Assembly (NCBI RefSeq): GCF_003063375.1
Contig: NZ_NERY01000001.1
Span: 124,001-188,000 of the forward strand
Direction of reading: 5' to 3'
DNA length: 64,000 bases
Source: Limnohabitans sp. MMS-10A-178
GTDB lineage: Bacteria > Pseudomonadota > Gammaproteobacteria > Burkholderiales > Burkholderiaceae_C
Part shown: one piece after another, positions 1 through 8,834 of the stretch
Layout of the letters: each line of letters starts with the position of its first letter
Position numbering within the stretch: position 1 is the stretch's first letter
Program-made: the position numbers and the translations under genes
The notes under the pieces: model-generated
Told to the model about the DNA's origin: nothing
Database searches by the model: none
The model's input: the letters and a program-made list of their open reading frames with translations, nothing else

Positions 1-509
1 GTCATGACCAAGGCCTCGCCAACGGGGCCTGCCACGCGTTCTAGGGTAATTTGTCCTACTTCGGCCATGCCACTCAAGGCATTGAAGATGCCCCAGACTG
101 TGCCTAAAAGACCCACAAAAGGGGAAATGGCACCTACTGTGGCCAACAGCAATTGGCCCCACTGCAATCGGCTGACCGTGCTTTGCATGCTGTTGCGCAA
201 AACGCGTGTGAGTTGGTGTTCGCGCTCTCCTGAGGCTGCTAGGGTACCGCCCAAGGGCAGCAGAGTGGCATCCAACATGGGCGTGACAGATTGATCGCGG
301 TCGAACTGGGCAACACGGGTGTGAGCTTCGTCAAATTGGGAGGCCTGCCAAAAAGCGGCTGTGCTTTGGGGCACATCGTGTTTGACTCGGTGCAGCAATT
401 TGAACTTCCAAAGTATGACCACCCAAGTGCTGACAGACATGGCCAACAAGGAAACCGCCACAAAGCGGATGACCCAGTCAGCTTCCTGCCAAAAGCTCAG
501 TAAGTTCAT
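1..509 (-). CDS. MotA/TolQ/ExbB-family proton channel subunit (partial)
   Basis: The frame is open to the window edge, so only the first 169 residues are visible. It starts at an ATG on the minus strand at 509. Two membrane segments can be read: about residues 13-36, and about 119-145, the latter with GAISPFVGLLGTVWG, typical of the MotA/TolQ/ExbB channel family. Members use proton flow to energise TonB (ExbB) or the Tol-Pal system (TolQ). Downstream partner genes (exbD or tolR) would lie outside the window, so I cannot choose between the two. It follows dapB on the same strand with a 10-bp gap and probably shares its transcript. Confidence 0.85.
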   Translation of the reverse strand, partial: MNLLSFWQEADWVIRFVAVSLLAMSVSTWVVILWKFKLLHRVKHDVPQSTAAFWQASQFDEAHTRVAQFDRDQSVTPMLDATLLPLGGTLAASGEREHQLTRVLRNSMQSTVSRLQWGQLLLATVGAISPFVGLLGTVWGIFNALSGMAEVGQITLERVAGPVGEALVM

Positions 510-519
510 GAATGCTTTT

Positions 520-1368
520 TTATCTTAATGACAGCACATCGAACATGTCAAAAAGACCGGTTTTTTGGCTTGCCAAAAAGCGCACTGCGCGCAAGCTGCC
601 TTGTGCATAGGTGGCGCGGCTAGAAGACTTGTGAGTGACCTCGATGCGCTCGCCAGTGCCCGCAAACAAGACGGTGTGATCGCCCACGATATCGCCACCT
701 CGAATGGTGGCAAAGCCAATGCTGGAGGGATCGCGCTCGCCCGTGACGCCCTCGCGGGCATAGACGGCACAGTCTTTCAAATCGCGTCCAAGCGCATCGG
801 CAATGACCTCACCCATTTTGAGCGCCGTGCCGGAGGGCGCATCGACCTTGTGACGGTGATGGGCCTCAATGATTTCGATGTCGTAACCCGTGGCCAAGGC
901 CTTGGCCGCCATTTCGAGCAGCTTGAGGGTGACATTGACACCCACGCTCATGTTGGGGGCCATGACAATGGCAATGTCTTGGGCAATGGCTTTGATTTCG
1001 GCTTTTTCAGCATCCGAAAAACCAGTGGTGCCAATGACCGCTTTGACGCCCAAGGCTTGGCAGACTTTGAGGTGGGCCAAGGTGCCCTCAGGGCGGGTGA
1101 AATCGATTAGAAACTGCGATTGTTGCAAGCCTGCTTTGAGGTCGCTTGTGACCAGCACACCGCTGGCTTTGCCCATGGCCGCTCCCGCATCGGTGCCAAT
1201 GGCTGGACTGCTGGGCATGTCCAGAGCTCCTGTGAGGCTGCAGTCATCGGCGCTGGCAATGGCCTCAATGAGCATGTGACCCATACGGCCAGACGCGCCT
1301 GCCACGGCCACTTTGTGCAAAGGCAATGAAGATGGCAAAGCAGAATTTGAAGAAGTCACGGATGTCAT
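520..1368 (-). CDS. dapB: 4-hydroxy-tetrahydrodipicolinate reductase DapB
   Basis: This enzyme reduces hydroxy-tetrahydrodipicolinate with NAD(P)H in the diaminopimelate/lysine pathway, in the cytoplasm. The 282-residue protein has the nucleotide-binding loop GASGRMG at 24-30 and the family signature [16 protein letters not shown] at 168-183, which holds the catalytic His and Lys. The N-terminus is about 15 residues longer than usual, but no later Met precedes the Rossmann fold, so the ATG at 1368 is kept. It sits 8 bp after bamE and 10 bp before the ExbB-like gene, suggesting a bamE-dapB-exbB operon. Confidence 0.97.
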   Translation of the reverse strand: MTSVTSSNSALPSSLPLHKVAVAGASGRMGHMLIEAIASADDCSLTGALDMPSSPAIGTDAGAAMGKASGVLVTSDLKAGLQQSQFLIDFTRPEGTLAHLKVCQALGVKAVIGTTGFSDAEKAEIKAIAQDIAIVMAPNMSVGVNVTLKLLEMAAKALATGYDIEIIEAHHRHKVDAPSGTALKMGEVIADALGRDLKDCAVYAREGVTGERDPSSIGFATIRGGDIVGDHTVLFAGTGERIEVTHKSSSRATYAQGSLRAVRFLASQKTGLFDMFDVLSLR

Positions 1369-1376
1369 TCGATGGT

Positions 1377-2000
1377 TCAGCGCGTAGCTGGCTCTAGCGG
1401 AGGATAAGAACTGGGCAAGGGTACGGCAGGTGCGGCGCTGGTTTCCGTATTGCGAACGGGAATGGGGAACTTGCGCAAATCTTCTTCTTTGGCTTCTAGG
1501 CGTGGCACTTTCAAATTGGATTTTTTGGCAACCAACTTGGTGACAAATTCGGTTTCGCTGGGCAACTCATCGCCAACGATGCGCTCAAGTTCATCGCCTT
1601 TGAACCAAACGCTAACGCTGAAGCTTTGCGGCGGCACGCCCTGACGGCGAATGGTGAACACATAATCCCAACGCTGATCGTGAAAGACGCTGGCAACCAA
1701 GGGGGTGCCCAAGACATCCCTGACCTGCTGACGCGACATGCCAAGCTTGAGAAATTCTCTTTGCTCGCGGGAGATGAAGTTGCCCTGAACCACCTCGGGG
1801 ATGTAGTAAACCCGGGTTTCTGAGTTGAACTTCAGAGTCGGCACGCTGCAAGCGCTCAATAAACCGAACAGCACTGGCAAGGCGACGCCCCAAGTGAGGG
1901 TGGTGCGCAGATTGGTGAGCCGACTGGTGAGCCGACTGGTGCGCAGAGTGATGGGCAGAGGAATGAAAAAATATTGATTCATGGATGCTTCGCAGGCCAT
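1377..2000 (-). CDS. bamE: Outer membrane assembly lipoprotein BamE (SmpA/OmlA)
   Basis: A small lipoprotein of the BAM complex that inserts beta-barrel proteins in the outer membrane. A hydrophobic stretch ends in LLSAC, so lipidation is expected at Cys51 (counting from 2000). The SmpA/OmlA domain follows, including [15 protein letters not shown] and [15 protein letters not shown] second ATG at 1982 would remove six residues and suits the signal peptide equally well; neither start has a strong ribosome-binding site. The N-terminal positive region is expanded by a 12-bp tandem repeat (see 1910-1945). It is divergent from fur, a common proteobacterial arrangement. Confidence 0.93.
   Translation of the reverse strand: MACEASMNQYFFIPLPITLRTSRLTSRLTNLRTTLTWGVALPVLFGLLSACSVPTLKFNSETRVYYIPEVVQGNFISREQREFLKLGMSRQQVRDVLGTPLVASVFHDQRWDYVFTIRRQGVPPQSFSVSVWFKGDELERIVGDELPSETEFVTKLVAKKSNLKVPRLEAKEEDLRKFPIPVRNTETSAAPAVPLPSSYPPLEPATR
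1910..1945. repeat. Three tandem 12-bp units inside bamE
   Basis: Units at 1910-1921, 1922-1933 and 1934-1945 are near copies of GACTGGTGAGCC. They encode the repeated residues SRLT in the positive region before the BamE signal-peptide core. Because the unit is a multiple of three, gain or loss of a copy would keep the frame. Confidence 0.8.
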
Positions 2001-2088
2001 ATGATCAGGTCATTGTAGCGGTAGCATTCAGCATTCGGCGAACTCGCTGCTGTCAAAGTCTCTCACTTTCAATGGCAACAGATAATTC

Positions 2089-2511
2089 ATGGACGAACTC
2101 AAAAGCACTGGGCTGAAGGCCACCATTCCCCGTCAAAAGATTTTGGAAATCTTCCAAAAGGGCTTGCAAAGGCACATGACGGCTGAAGATGTTTTCAAGC
2201 ATTTGCTGAATGACAACGCTGACATCGGCTTGGCCACGGTTTACAGGGTGCTCACCCAGTTTGAACAGGCGGGGCTTTTAAGCAGAAATCATTTTGAGAG
2301 TGGCAAGGCCGTCTACGAACTCAATGAAGGGCAGCACCATGACCACATGGTGTGCCTAGATTGCGGCAAAGTTGAGGAGTTTTACGACGCGGAAATTGAA
2401 AAACGTCAGCACGACGTGGCCTTGTCCAAGGGCTTTGTGATTGCCGATCACGCCCTCAGCTTGTATGCCCACTGCACCCAAAACCCCTGCCCGCATCGAA
2501 ATCGCGCATAA
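2089..2511 (+). CDS. fur: Ferric uptake regulator Fur
   Basis: An iron-responsive repressor with a winged-helix DNA-binding half (about 1-80) and a metal-binding dimerisation half. The 140-residue length is normal for betaproteobacterial Fur. Visible metal ligands are HHDH at 83-86, the CxxC pair C89/C92, and a second pair C129/C134. It diverges from bamE across an 88-bp spacer. I saw no convincing Fur box there, so autoregulation is not supported by sequence. A perfect palindrome just after the stop may serve as terminator. Confidence 0.98.
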   Translation: MDELKSTGLKATIPRQKILEIFQKGLQRHMTAEDVFKHLLNDNADIGLATVYRVLTQFEQAGLLSRNHFESGKAVYELNEGQHHDHMVCLDCGKVEEFYDAEIEKRQHDVALSKGFVIADHALSLYAHCTQNPCPHRNRA

Positions 2512-2512
2512 A

Positions 2513-2547
2513 TTAGACGCTTAAATTGGGCGCCCAATTTAGACGCT
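2513..2547. repeat. 20-bp perfect palindrome flanked by 9-bp direct repeats, between fur and hprK
   Basis: Positions 2522-2541 (TAAATTGGGCGCCCAATTTA) are a perfect palindrome. TTAGACGCT occurs at 2513-2521 and again at 2539-2547. fur and hprK converge here, so the element could be a bidirectional terminator hairpin, although there is no T-run. Confidence 0.55.
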
Positions 2548-2558
2548 CAGTCATCACC

Positions 2559-3512
2559 CTAGCCGTTCCCGCCATCCATAGCAGCCTGCTGCCGCTCCAT
2601 GAAGTCTTGGTAGGTATCAATGCCGCGCATTTGCAAAATAGTGTTGCGCACTGCGGCCTCCACCAACACCGCAATGTTGCGTCCCGCCACCACCTGAATG
2701 ACCACTTTGCGAACCGGAATACCCAGCACGTCTTGAGTGAGTGGCTCGGTGGGAATGCGCTCGTAATCGCGCTCAAAGTTCTCGCGGCGCACCAAATGCA
2801 CGATGAGCTTCAATCGCATTTTGCGGCGAACTGCCGTCTCACCAAAAATGGCACGAATGTCCAAAAGACCAATGCCGCGCACCTCTAACAAGTTTTGCAA
2901 CAACTCTGGGCAGCGCGCTTCAATGGTGGTTTGGTTGATGCGAAACAAGTCAACGGCATCATCGGCCACCAAGCCATTGCCCCGTGAAATCAACTCCAAG
3001 CCCAACTCGCTTTTGCCCAAGCCAGACTCGCCCGTGATCAAGACACCCAAGCCCAAAATGTCCATGAAGACACCATGCATGGTGGTGCGATCGGCAAAGT
3101 GTTTGGACAAATAGGCCCGGAGCACATCAATCACAAACGCTGAAGACTCAGGCGTTGCGAACATCGGGATTTGAGCGCGCTCACACACGCGAAGCAATGC
3201 GTCTGGCGCGACTTGCCCATCGGCCAAGACCAACACCGGCGGCTCTAAAGTCACGATGCGGGAAATACGCCGAACACAGTCTTCCTCACTGCCTCGCGCG
3301 AGGTAGGCAAGCTCGCGCTCACCCAAAATTTGAACTCGGTAAGGGTGGATGTAATTGAGGTAGCCCACCAAATCGGCGCCAGAGCGCGCAGCGCGCACAG
3401 CCACTTCGTCAAAGCGACGCTCCGAAGCTCCCAAACCGGCAATCCACTGCCACTTGAGCTTGCCTCGGTGGTCTTCAAACAGAGCGTCGGCGCTGACAGC
3501 GGTAGGCTTCAT
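2559..3512 (-). CDS. hprK: HPr kinase/phosphorylase
   Basis: A bifunctional enzyme that phosphorylates and dephosphorylates a serine of HPr. In proteobacteria it belongs to a PTS branch used for regulation rather than sugar uptake. The 317-residue protein has an N-terminal HPrK domain (about 1-130), the Walker A loop GESGLGKSE at 161-169 and the conserved [12 protein letters not shown] signature. It lies 39 bp after ptsN on the same strand. HPr and enzyme I are not in this window. Confidence 0.97.
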   Translation of the reverse strand: MKPTAVSADALFEDHRGKLKWQWIAGLGASERRFDEVAVRAARSGADLVGYLNYIHPYRVQILGERELAYLARGSEEDCVRRISRIVTLEPPVLVLADGQVAPDALLRVCERAQIPMFATPESSAFVIDVLRAYLSKHFADRTTMHGVFMDILGLGVLITGESGLGKSELGLELISRGNGLVADDAVDLFRINQTTIEARCPELLQNLLEVRGIGLLDIRAIFGETAVRRKMRLKLIVHLVRRENFERDYERIPTEPLTQDVLGIPVRKVVIQVVAGRNIAVLVEAAVRNTILQMRGIDTYQDFMERQQAAMDGGNG

Positions 3513-3551
3513 CTCAACCTCGTTTCGTGGATGGGCTTAAGAGTGCGGATT

Positions 3552-4013
3552 TCAGTGGACGGGCGACCACTTGTCGATCAGCTGATGCAAGCGGGAAGCA
3601 GAGTCACTGCTGATGAGGTTGTCACGCAAACTGGCATTGCTCAACAGCTCAGCAATTTCAGACAAAATTTCTAAATGTTTTTGGGTGGCCGCTTCTGGCA
3701 CCAGCAAGAAAATAAGCAACTTCACGGCTTGCTCGTCTGGTGCGTCAAAGCCAATGGCTTGCTCCAATTGGAACACTGCTGCCATTGGCGATTTCAAGCC
3801 TTTGATTCGGCCATGCGGAATGGCCACGCCGTGGCCCAGTCCGGTTGAACCCAAGCGCTCACGGGCGAACAAACTGTCGGTGACCAAGGCTCTGGACAAG
3901 CCATGTAAATTTTCAAACAACAAGCCCGCCTCTTCAAAAGCGCGTTTTTTGCTGGTGGCATCGACGCCAACCAACACTTGTTCAATGGGAAGGATAGCTG
4001 CAAGTCTGTTCAT
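3552..4013 (-). CDS. ptsN: PTS IIA-like nitrogen regulatory protein PtsN (EIIA-Ntr)
   Basis: A phosphoryl acceptor of the nitrogen PTS that signals metabolic state, for example to potassium transport and stress responses in relatives. The 153-residue protein has the EIIA type-2 fold. The phosphorylated histidine is expected at H67 in GHGVAIPHGRIKG. It precedes hprK and follows hpf, but an intrinsic terminator separates it from hpf, so ptsN-hprK probably also has its own promoter in the 4014-4053 gap. Confidence 0.96.
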   Translation of the reverse strand: MNRLAAILPIEQVLVGVDATSKKRAFEEAGLLFENLHGLSRALVTDSLFARERLGSTGLGHGVAIPHGRIKGLKSPMAAVFQLEQAIGFDAPDEQAVKLLIFLLVPEAATQKHLEILSEIAELLSNASLRDNLISSDSASRLHQLIDKWSPVH

Positions 4014-4053
4014 ATCGAGGGCGGATTATGCACCCTGTGAAAGGCTCTGCCCC

Positions 4054-4080
4054 AAAAAAAACCGCACCTGAGGGGTGCGG
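4054..4080 (-). terminator. Rho-independent terminator after hpf
   Basis: CCGCACC (4062-4068) pairs with GGTGCGG (4074-4080) around a 5-nt loop. On the minus strand the stem is followed by eight T residues (the A-run 4054-4061). It lies between the hpf stop and the ptsN start. Confidence 0.85.
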
Positions 4081-4112
4081 CGGTGAGTTTCAAGCGAAAA
4101 AACAATGAAATT

Positions 4113-4442
4113 TCACATCATGCGCTTTGGCGCGATGTGTTGATGGTCAGTAATTCGATTTTTGTGCTTGACCACTTGGCGGTCCAACTTATCAACCAGG
4201 TCATCGACAGCGGCATAAAGGTCTTGGTGCGAGCTTTCCGCAAACAAGTCGTTGCCTTTGACATGGATATTGCATTCGGCGCGTTGCCGTTTTTCTTTCT
4301 CTTTTTGTTTTTCGACGGTGAGCAACACTTTCACATCCACCACCTGGTCAAAATGCCGGGTGATTCGGTCCAATTTGCCCGTCACGTAGCTTCTAAGGGC
4401 GGGCGTCACCTCAAGGTGGTGACCGCTGATCGTCAGATTCAT
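4113..4442 (-). CDS. hpf: Ribosome hibernation promoting factor (HPF/YfiA family)
   Basis: Binds the 30S decoding site in stationary phase and promotes ribosome dimerisation. The start at 4442 (MNLTISGHHLEVTPALRSY) is preferred over an upstream ATG at 4472 because an AGGAGG site lies just before it. That gives 109 residues, a short-type HPF. In many Burkholderiales hpf follows rpoN and the lpt genes. Here the upstream gene is an unrelated MFS transporter. Confidence 0.95.
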   Translation of the reverse strand: MNLTISGHHLEVTPALRSYVTGKLDRITRHFDQVVDVKVLLTVEKQKEKEKRQRAECNIHVKGNDLFAESSHQDLYAAVDDLVDKLDRQVVKHKNRITDHQHIAPKRMM

Positions 4443-4507
4443 AAATAATCCTCCTGCTGCTCTGTTTGACAAACATCCACCGCCAAAACATGGGGTGGGC
4501 TGAAGTC

Positions 4508-4536
4508 ACTATGCGCGCCCCAACAGCCGAAAGCAA
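4508..4536 (-). promoter_or_regulatory. Possible sigma-70 promoter for hpf
   Basis: On the minus strand, TTGCTT and CATAGT are separated by exactly 17 bp, placing a start near 4501 and a leader of roughly 58 nt before the hpf ATG. The -10 match is only moderate. Confidence 0.4.
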
Positions 4537-4629
4537 GCAAGTCGTCTTTAACCCTTTGGTTTGGTCAAGACTTGCAATTTTTTGACAAAAAGCTGATAAA
4601 TTCCCATATTGAAGGCTTCAGAAGCTTTC

Positions 4630-5856
4630 TCAAGATTTAGCTGCCCCATGCAGTCTCAGTTTGCTGGCCAACGCAAAGCTCAAGAGACTGGCCCCTCCGC
4701 CCAACACAGCAGCCATCCAGTAATGGGTTAAGTGCCCATTGCCATCGCGGCCCAATATCTGCCCCCCGACCAATGCCGCCAGGCCCATGGCCAAGGATTG
4801 CACGGCCGAATTCAATGTCATGAAACTGCCCCGCCTGCGCGGATCGGCCGATGCACCGATGAGCGCCATACCGGGAATCATGCGGCCACTCATGACCACA
4901 AACAAAATAGAAGACACCACGAGCACGCCTGCCATGGGCAAGTCGGCCGACAAGGTCATGGCCAGCAATGGCAATGGCATGAGAAGTGCCAATCGGCGAA
5001 ACGCATAGTCTTTGCCGGCCCGATCAGACCAGTGCCCAATGAAGCGGGCCGAAATGAGTGTGCACACACCGCCACACAAGTAGACGTAGGGAATCTGCTC
5101 AGTCTGAAAGCCTGCATTCGCCTGCAAATAAAGCGTGATGTAAGGAATAACAGCAAAACCGGCAAACACCATGCTGGAAGACATGGCATAGGCTCGCAAG
5201 TGATTGGGGTCAACCAACACCAAGCGCAGGTTGGACAAAATGCTGGGCGCAGATCCGTCATCGGAAGGGGTTTGCACATGCCCCTTCAAACTCGGCAAGG
5301 TTTTCAAAGCACCCAAGGCAAACACACTGACCATGATGGCAATGGCCAAAAATGGCGCATGCCAGTTGAAAGAGGAGGCCAAAAAGAGGGCCAAGGGAAC
5401 CCCAGCTACCGTTGCCACAGAAAAAGAAGTCATGACCACGCTCATGGCTCGACCCCTGCGCTCAAATGGAATGACTTCCGCCACAATGGTTTGCGACAAG
5501 GCCATCAAGACGCCCCCAAAAAAACCAGAAGCGACGCGCGCTGTCATGAGCCATGCATAGGTCGGTGCCAAGCTGCAAGCCATGGCAGCAATCCCAAACA
5601 AAGGGTAGAGGGTGAGCATCATCCGCTTGCGGCCAAAACGGTCGATGTAGGTGGCTGCTAAAAGTCCCGACAGGCCCGCCGCAAAAGTGTAGGCCGACAC
5701 CAGGAAACCAAACTGCCCAGCAGAGATGTCAAAAAGTTGGGTCAATTGCGGACCCAAGGGCATCATGATCATGAAGTCGAGCACGCTCGTGAATTGGATG
5801 CTGGCCAATGTGAGCAGCAGCCAGCGCTCTCGCCGAGGCGTCAAATGTGTGGTCAT
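4630..5856 (-). CDS. MFS transporter, drug/sugar-efflux type
   Basis: A 408-residue major facilitator protein, predicted in the inner membrane with 12 helices. The N-terminal half has the loop 2-3 motif ATYIDRFGRKR and a conserved FASSF-like helix 5 region. The family (AraJ-like proton antiporters) exports small molecules, but the substrate cannot be read from sequence. It stands alone: upstream is the corA leader region on the other strand and downstream is hpf. I see no dedicated regulator beside it. Confidence 0.9.
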   Translation of the reverse strand: MTTHLTPRRERWLLLTLASIQFTSVLDFMIMMPLGPQLTQLFDISAGQFGFLVSAYTFAAGLSGLLAATYIDRFGRKRMMLTLYPLFGIAAMACSLAPTYAWLMTARVASGFFGGVLMALSQTIVAEVIPFERRGRAMSVVMTSFSVATVAGVPLALFLASSFNWHAPFLAIAIMVSVFALGALKTLPSLKGHVQTPSDDGSAPSILSNLRLVLVDPNHLRAYAMSSSMVFAGFAVIPYITLYLQANAGFQTEQIPYVYLCGGVCTLISARFIGHWSDRAGKDYAFRRLALLMPLPLLAMTLSADLPMAGVLVVSSILFVVMSGRMIPGMALIGASADPRRRGSFMTLNSAVQSLAMGLAALVGGQILGRDGNGHLTHYWMAAVLGGGASLLSFALASKLRLHGAAKS

Positions 5857-5952
5857 GGGTGGTTTTCCTGAAGCTCTGACTCTATCATTCAGCCACGCAC
5901 CTGGATGACCTCACACGGTGCACACGACATGGCGCAACGCAAAGAGGCTCTG

Positions 5953-5983
5953 TTGGATTTTTTCAACGATTAAGTGCCATAAT
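5953..5983 (+). promoter_or_regulatory. Possible corA promoter
   Basis: TTGGAT (5953-5958) and CATAAT (5978-5983) have a 19-bp spacer, which is long. Transcription would begin near 5990, giving a leader of about 180 nt before the corA ATG. The stretch 5857-5952, upstream of this, shows nothing else I can identify. Confidence 0.35.
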
Positions 5984-6001
5984 CCGACCCATCATTATTT
6001 T

Positions 6002-6163
6002 GGAGTTTGCTCCGTGGAAAGCCACCCTAGTTGGTAGCTTTCGAATGAAATGGTCTCCTCGCTGCGCACACAGTCGCAGCCCTGCCAGTCGTTCGAAAGC
6101 TGCTTGCCCCCAATGCCGCCTTATCGAACACTTGGCTCCCCGTTTTTTTGGGGCTGAAGGAGA
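6002..6163 (+). ncRNA. Structured corA leader, candidate cis-regulatory RNA
   Basis: Visible helices in order: GGAG/CTCC (6002-6013) with a TTTG loop; GTGG/CCAC (6014-6025) with an AAAG loop; a long stem 6033-6048 with 6089-6104 (13 pairs with one U-G, up to about 16 with extra wobbles) capped by GCTGCG/CGCAGC (6061-6080); and CCCC/GGGG (6138-6153). TCTCCT at 6054-6059, inside the long stem's internal loop, is exactly complementary to AGGAGA at 6158-6163, which overlaps the corA ribosome-binding site. This layout would allow a switch between exposed and masked translation start. I could not match it to a known riboswitch class. A magnesium or metal response is inference from the downstream gene. 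Confidence 0.6.
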
Positions 6164-6169
6164 TCTGCC

Positions 6170-7156
6170 ATGCTCAACATTTTTACATTGGCCAACGGCC
6201 GCCTGGTTCAGGAAGAGATTGAATCCCTGGAAGAGCTGTCCAAGTTCCAGCCGATCTGGGTCGACCTTGAGTCGCCCACCGTGGAAGAAAAACGCTGGAT
6301 CAAACAATACTACGGCCTGTCCATTCCAGAAGATGCGATGGACGAGGACATTGAAGAGTCTGCACGCTTTTACGAAGAAGACAATGGCGAGTTGCACATT
6401 CGCTCTGACTTTTTAATTGCCGACGAAGACGAGCCTCGCACCGTGCGATGTGCGTTCATCTTGAACCAACACAACGCCGATTTGCGCAGCCGAGGTGTGC
6501 TGTTCTCCATTCACGACGAAGACGTACCGGTTTTTCGCCTGCTGCGTTTGCGTGCACGCCGCGCACCCGGTTTGTTGGAAGATGCCAAAGAAGTGTTGCT
6601 GAAGTTGTTTGACGCCGATGCCGAGTACTCTGCCGACACGCTAGAAAACATTTACGACAAGTTGGAAATTGCTGGCAAGCTGGTGCTGTCTGGCGACGTC
6701 ACCGACGCCATGGCCGGTGAAGTGCTGGGGGCCATTGCCCGCCAAGAAGACTTGAACGGCCGCATTCGCCGCAATGTGATGGACACCCGCCGCGCGGTGA
6801 GCTTCATGATGCGCAGCAAGATGCTGAACGCCGAGCAGTTTGAAGAAGCGCGCCAAATTTTGCGCGACATCGATTCGCTCGACTCACACACCGAGTTCTT
6901 GTTTGAAAAGATCAACTTCTTGATGGACGCCACCGTGGGTTTCATCAACATCAACCAGAACAAGATCATCAAGATCTTCTCGGTGGCCAGCGTGGCCTTG
7001 CTGCCGCCAACGCTAATTGCCAGTTTGTACGGCATGAACTTTCAATACATGCCCGAGTTGTCGCAAAAATGGGGCTATCCGTATGCACTGTGCCTCATGG
7101 TGGCCAGTGCGGTGGTGCCTATGTGGTATTTCCGCAGGCGTGGGTGGCTCAAGTAG
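6170..7156 (+). CDS. corA: Magnesium/cobalt transporter CorA
   Basis: A homopentameric inner-membrane channel for Mg2+ (and Co2+/Ni2+). The 328-residue protein has the long soluble alpha/beta and helical N-terminal domain and two C-terminal membrane segments. The signature GMN is at 288-290 (YGMNFQYMPEL), followed by the second helix and a short basic tail (RRRGWLK). A strong AAGGAG site precedes the ATG. Transcription probably includes the structured leader. It converges with fadD with essentially no spacer. Confidence 0.97.
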   Translation: MLNIFTLANGRLVQEEIESLEELSKFQPIWVDLESPTVEEKRWIKQYYGLSIPEDAMDEDIEESARFYEEDNGELHIRSDFLIADEDEPRTVRCAFILNQHNADLRSRGVLFSIHDEDVPVFRLLRLRARRAPGLLEDAKEVLLKLFDADAEYSADTLENIYDKLEIAGKLVLSGDVTDAMAGEVLGAIARQEDLNGRIRRNVMDTRRAVSFMMRSKMLNAEQFEEARQILRDIDSLDSHTEFLFEKINFLMDATVGFININQNKIIKIFSVASVALLPPTLIASLYGMNFQYMPELSQKWGYPYALCLMVASAVVPMWYFRRRGWLK

Positions 7157-7157
7157 G

Positions 7158-8834
7158 CTATCGCAACTCGCGTCTTAAGATTTTGCCAACCGCAGTTTTG
7201 GGCAGTTCGGTTTTGAACTCAATCAACTTGGGTTGCTTGTAGGCCGTCATGTTGGTGCGGCAATGCTCACGAACAGCCAGCTCTGTCAGTGCTGGGTCTT
7301 TTTTAACAATGACCAACTTCACCGCTTCGCCTGTTTTTTCATCGGGTACGCCCACTGCGGCACACTCCAACACACCTGGGCACAAGGACACTGTTTCTTC
7401 GACATCATTGGGGTAGACGTTGAAGCCACTGACCAAGATCATGTCCTTCTTGCGGTCGACAATTTTGAAAAACCCGCGCGCATCGCAAATACCGATGTCA
7501 CCCGATTTGAAAAAACCATCGGGTGTCATGCAACGCGCCGTTTCATCAGGCCGCTGCCAATAACCCGCCATGACTTGCGGTCCCTTGATGGCAATTTCGC
7601 CAGGCTGACCCAGCTCTGTGACCTCAATGCCCTCATCGTCTAACAACTTCATGAAGGTGCTGGGCAAAGGCACGCCAATGGTGCCCGTGAACTGTGTGCT
7701 GGTGGTGGGATTGCAACTGGCAGAAGGGCTGGTTTCTGACAAACCATAACCTTCGCAAATGGGACAGCCCGTTTTTTGCAACCACAAAGCAGCCACAGCA
7801 CTGGTGACCGCCATGCCACCGCCCACCGAGACCTTGAGATTTTTCCAATTGACTTTGTCAAAGTCGGGGTGATTGGCCAAACCATTGAACAAGGTGTTGA
7901 CCGCAGGAAAGCTGTGAAAAGTTTGCTTGGACAACTCTTTCAAGACAGCGGGCAAATCGCGCGGATTGGGAATCAATATATTTTTCCCGCCCGTGCGCAT
8001 GCTCAGCATCATGTTCACTGTGAAAGCGAAGATGTGATAAAGCGGCAAAGCACACACCGACGTGGCTTGTTCGTTGGCGGGCACCCGCCTCATCACCGGC
8101 TCGTTCCAAGCTTCGGATTGCAGCAAATTGGCAATGACGTTGCGATGCAAAAGAACAGCGCCCTTGGAGATCCCCGTTGTTCCTCCCGTGTACTGCAACA
8201 AAGCAATGTCTTCTGCGCTAACAGTGGGCGGACGAAACCTGACTTCACTGCCAATTCGCAAAGCCTGGTTGAATTTCACGGCCCCAAAAAGGTGGAATTC
8301 TGGCACCAAGTTTTTCATGTTGCGAACCACGAAATTGACCACTGCAGATTTTGGCCAGTTCAACATGTCGCCCATGGCGCACATCACAATGTGTTTGACT
8401 TGTGTTTGCTTGATGCACTTTTGCAAGGTGATGGCAAAGTTTTCAATGATCACAATGGCTTTGGCGCCAGAGTCTGTCAATTGGTGCTCAAGCTCACGCG
8501 GCGTGTAAAGTGGATTGACATTGACCACCACCAAGCCGGCTCGCAAAATAGCAGCAACGGCCACAGGATACTGCGGCACATTGGGCATCATGATGGCGAC
8601 GCGATCGCCTTTTTGCAGTCCCAAGGACTGAAAATAGGCCGCCAGAGATTGGCTTTTGACATCAGTTTCTTCATAGCTGATGTCGTGCCCCATAAAACTG
8701 TAGGCGGTGCGCTGGGCGTATTTGGCAAAACTCTCTGCCATCAAGCCCACCAAGGACTCATACTCAGAAGCGTCTATGTCAGTCGGTACACCCTCAGGGT
8801 AACTTTCTAACCAAACGCGTTCTGCCGTCATCAC
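7158..8834 (-). CDS. fadD: Long-chain fatty acid-CoA ligase
   Basis: Activates fatty acids to acyl-CoA through an acyl-adenylate, for beta-oxidation or lipid use. The 558-residue protein has the AMP-binding P-loop YTGGTTGISKG at 215-225, GYGLSETSP, and the C-terminal KTAVGKILRRELR with the catalytic lysine. Start: GTG at 8834 or the adjacent ATG at 8831. Both overlap the pntB stop, so translation is likely coupled to pntB. Having it as the last gene of a transhydrogenase operon is unusual. Confidence 0.95.
   Translation of the reverse strand: MMTAERVWLESYPEGVPTDIDASEYESLVGLMAESFAKYAQRTAYSFMGHDISYEETDVKSQSLAAYFQSLGLQKGDRVAIMMPNVPQYPVAVAAILRAGLVVVNVNPLYTPRELEHQLTDSGAKAIVIIENFAITLQKCIKQTQVKHIVMCAMGDMLNWPKSAVVNFVVRNMKNLVPEFHLFGAVKFNQALRIGSEVRFRPPTVSAEDIALLQYTGGTTGISKGAVLLHRNVIANLLQSEAWNEPVMRRVPANEQATSVCALPLYHIFAFTVNMMLSMRTGGKNILIPNPRDLPAVLKELSKQTFHSFPAVNTLFNGLANHPDFDKVNWKNLKVSVGGGMAVTSAVAALWLQKTGCPICEGYGLSETSPSASCNPTTSTQFTGTIGVPLPSTFMKLLDDEGIEVTELGQPGEIAIKGPQVMAGYWQRPDETARCMTPDGFFKSGDIGICDARGFFKIVDRKKDMILVSGFNVYPNDVEETVSLCPGVLECAAVGVPDEKTGEAVKLVIVKKDPALTELAVREHCRTNMTAYKQPKLIEFKTELPKTAVGKILRRELR

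Noticed and set aside
2001..2088. Fur box in the bamE-fur spacer
   Set aside because: Only the short word GATAAT near the fur start resembles the 19-bp consensus; the match is too short.
6002..6163. Assignment of the corA leader to yybP-ykoY or M-box riboswitch
   Set aside because: I could not find the conserved loop words of those classes; only the general layout is similar, so no known class is claimed.
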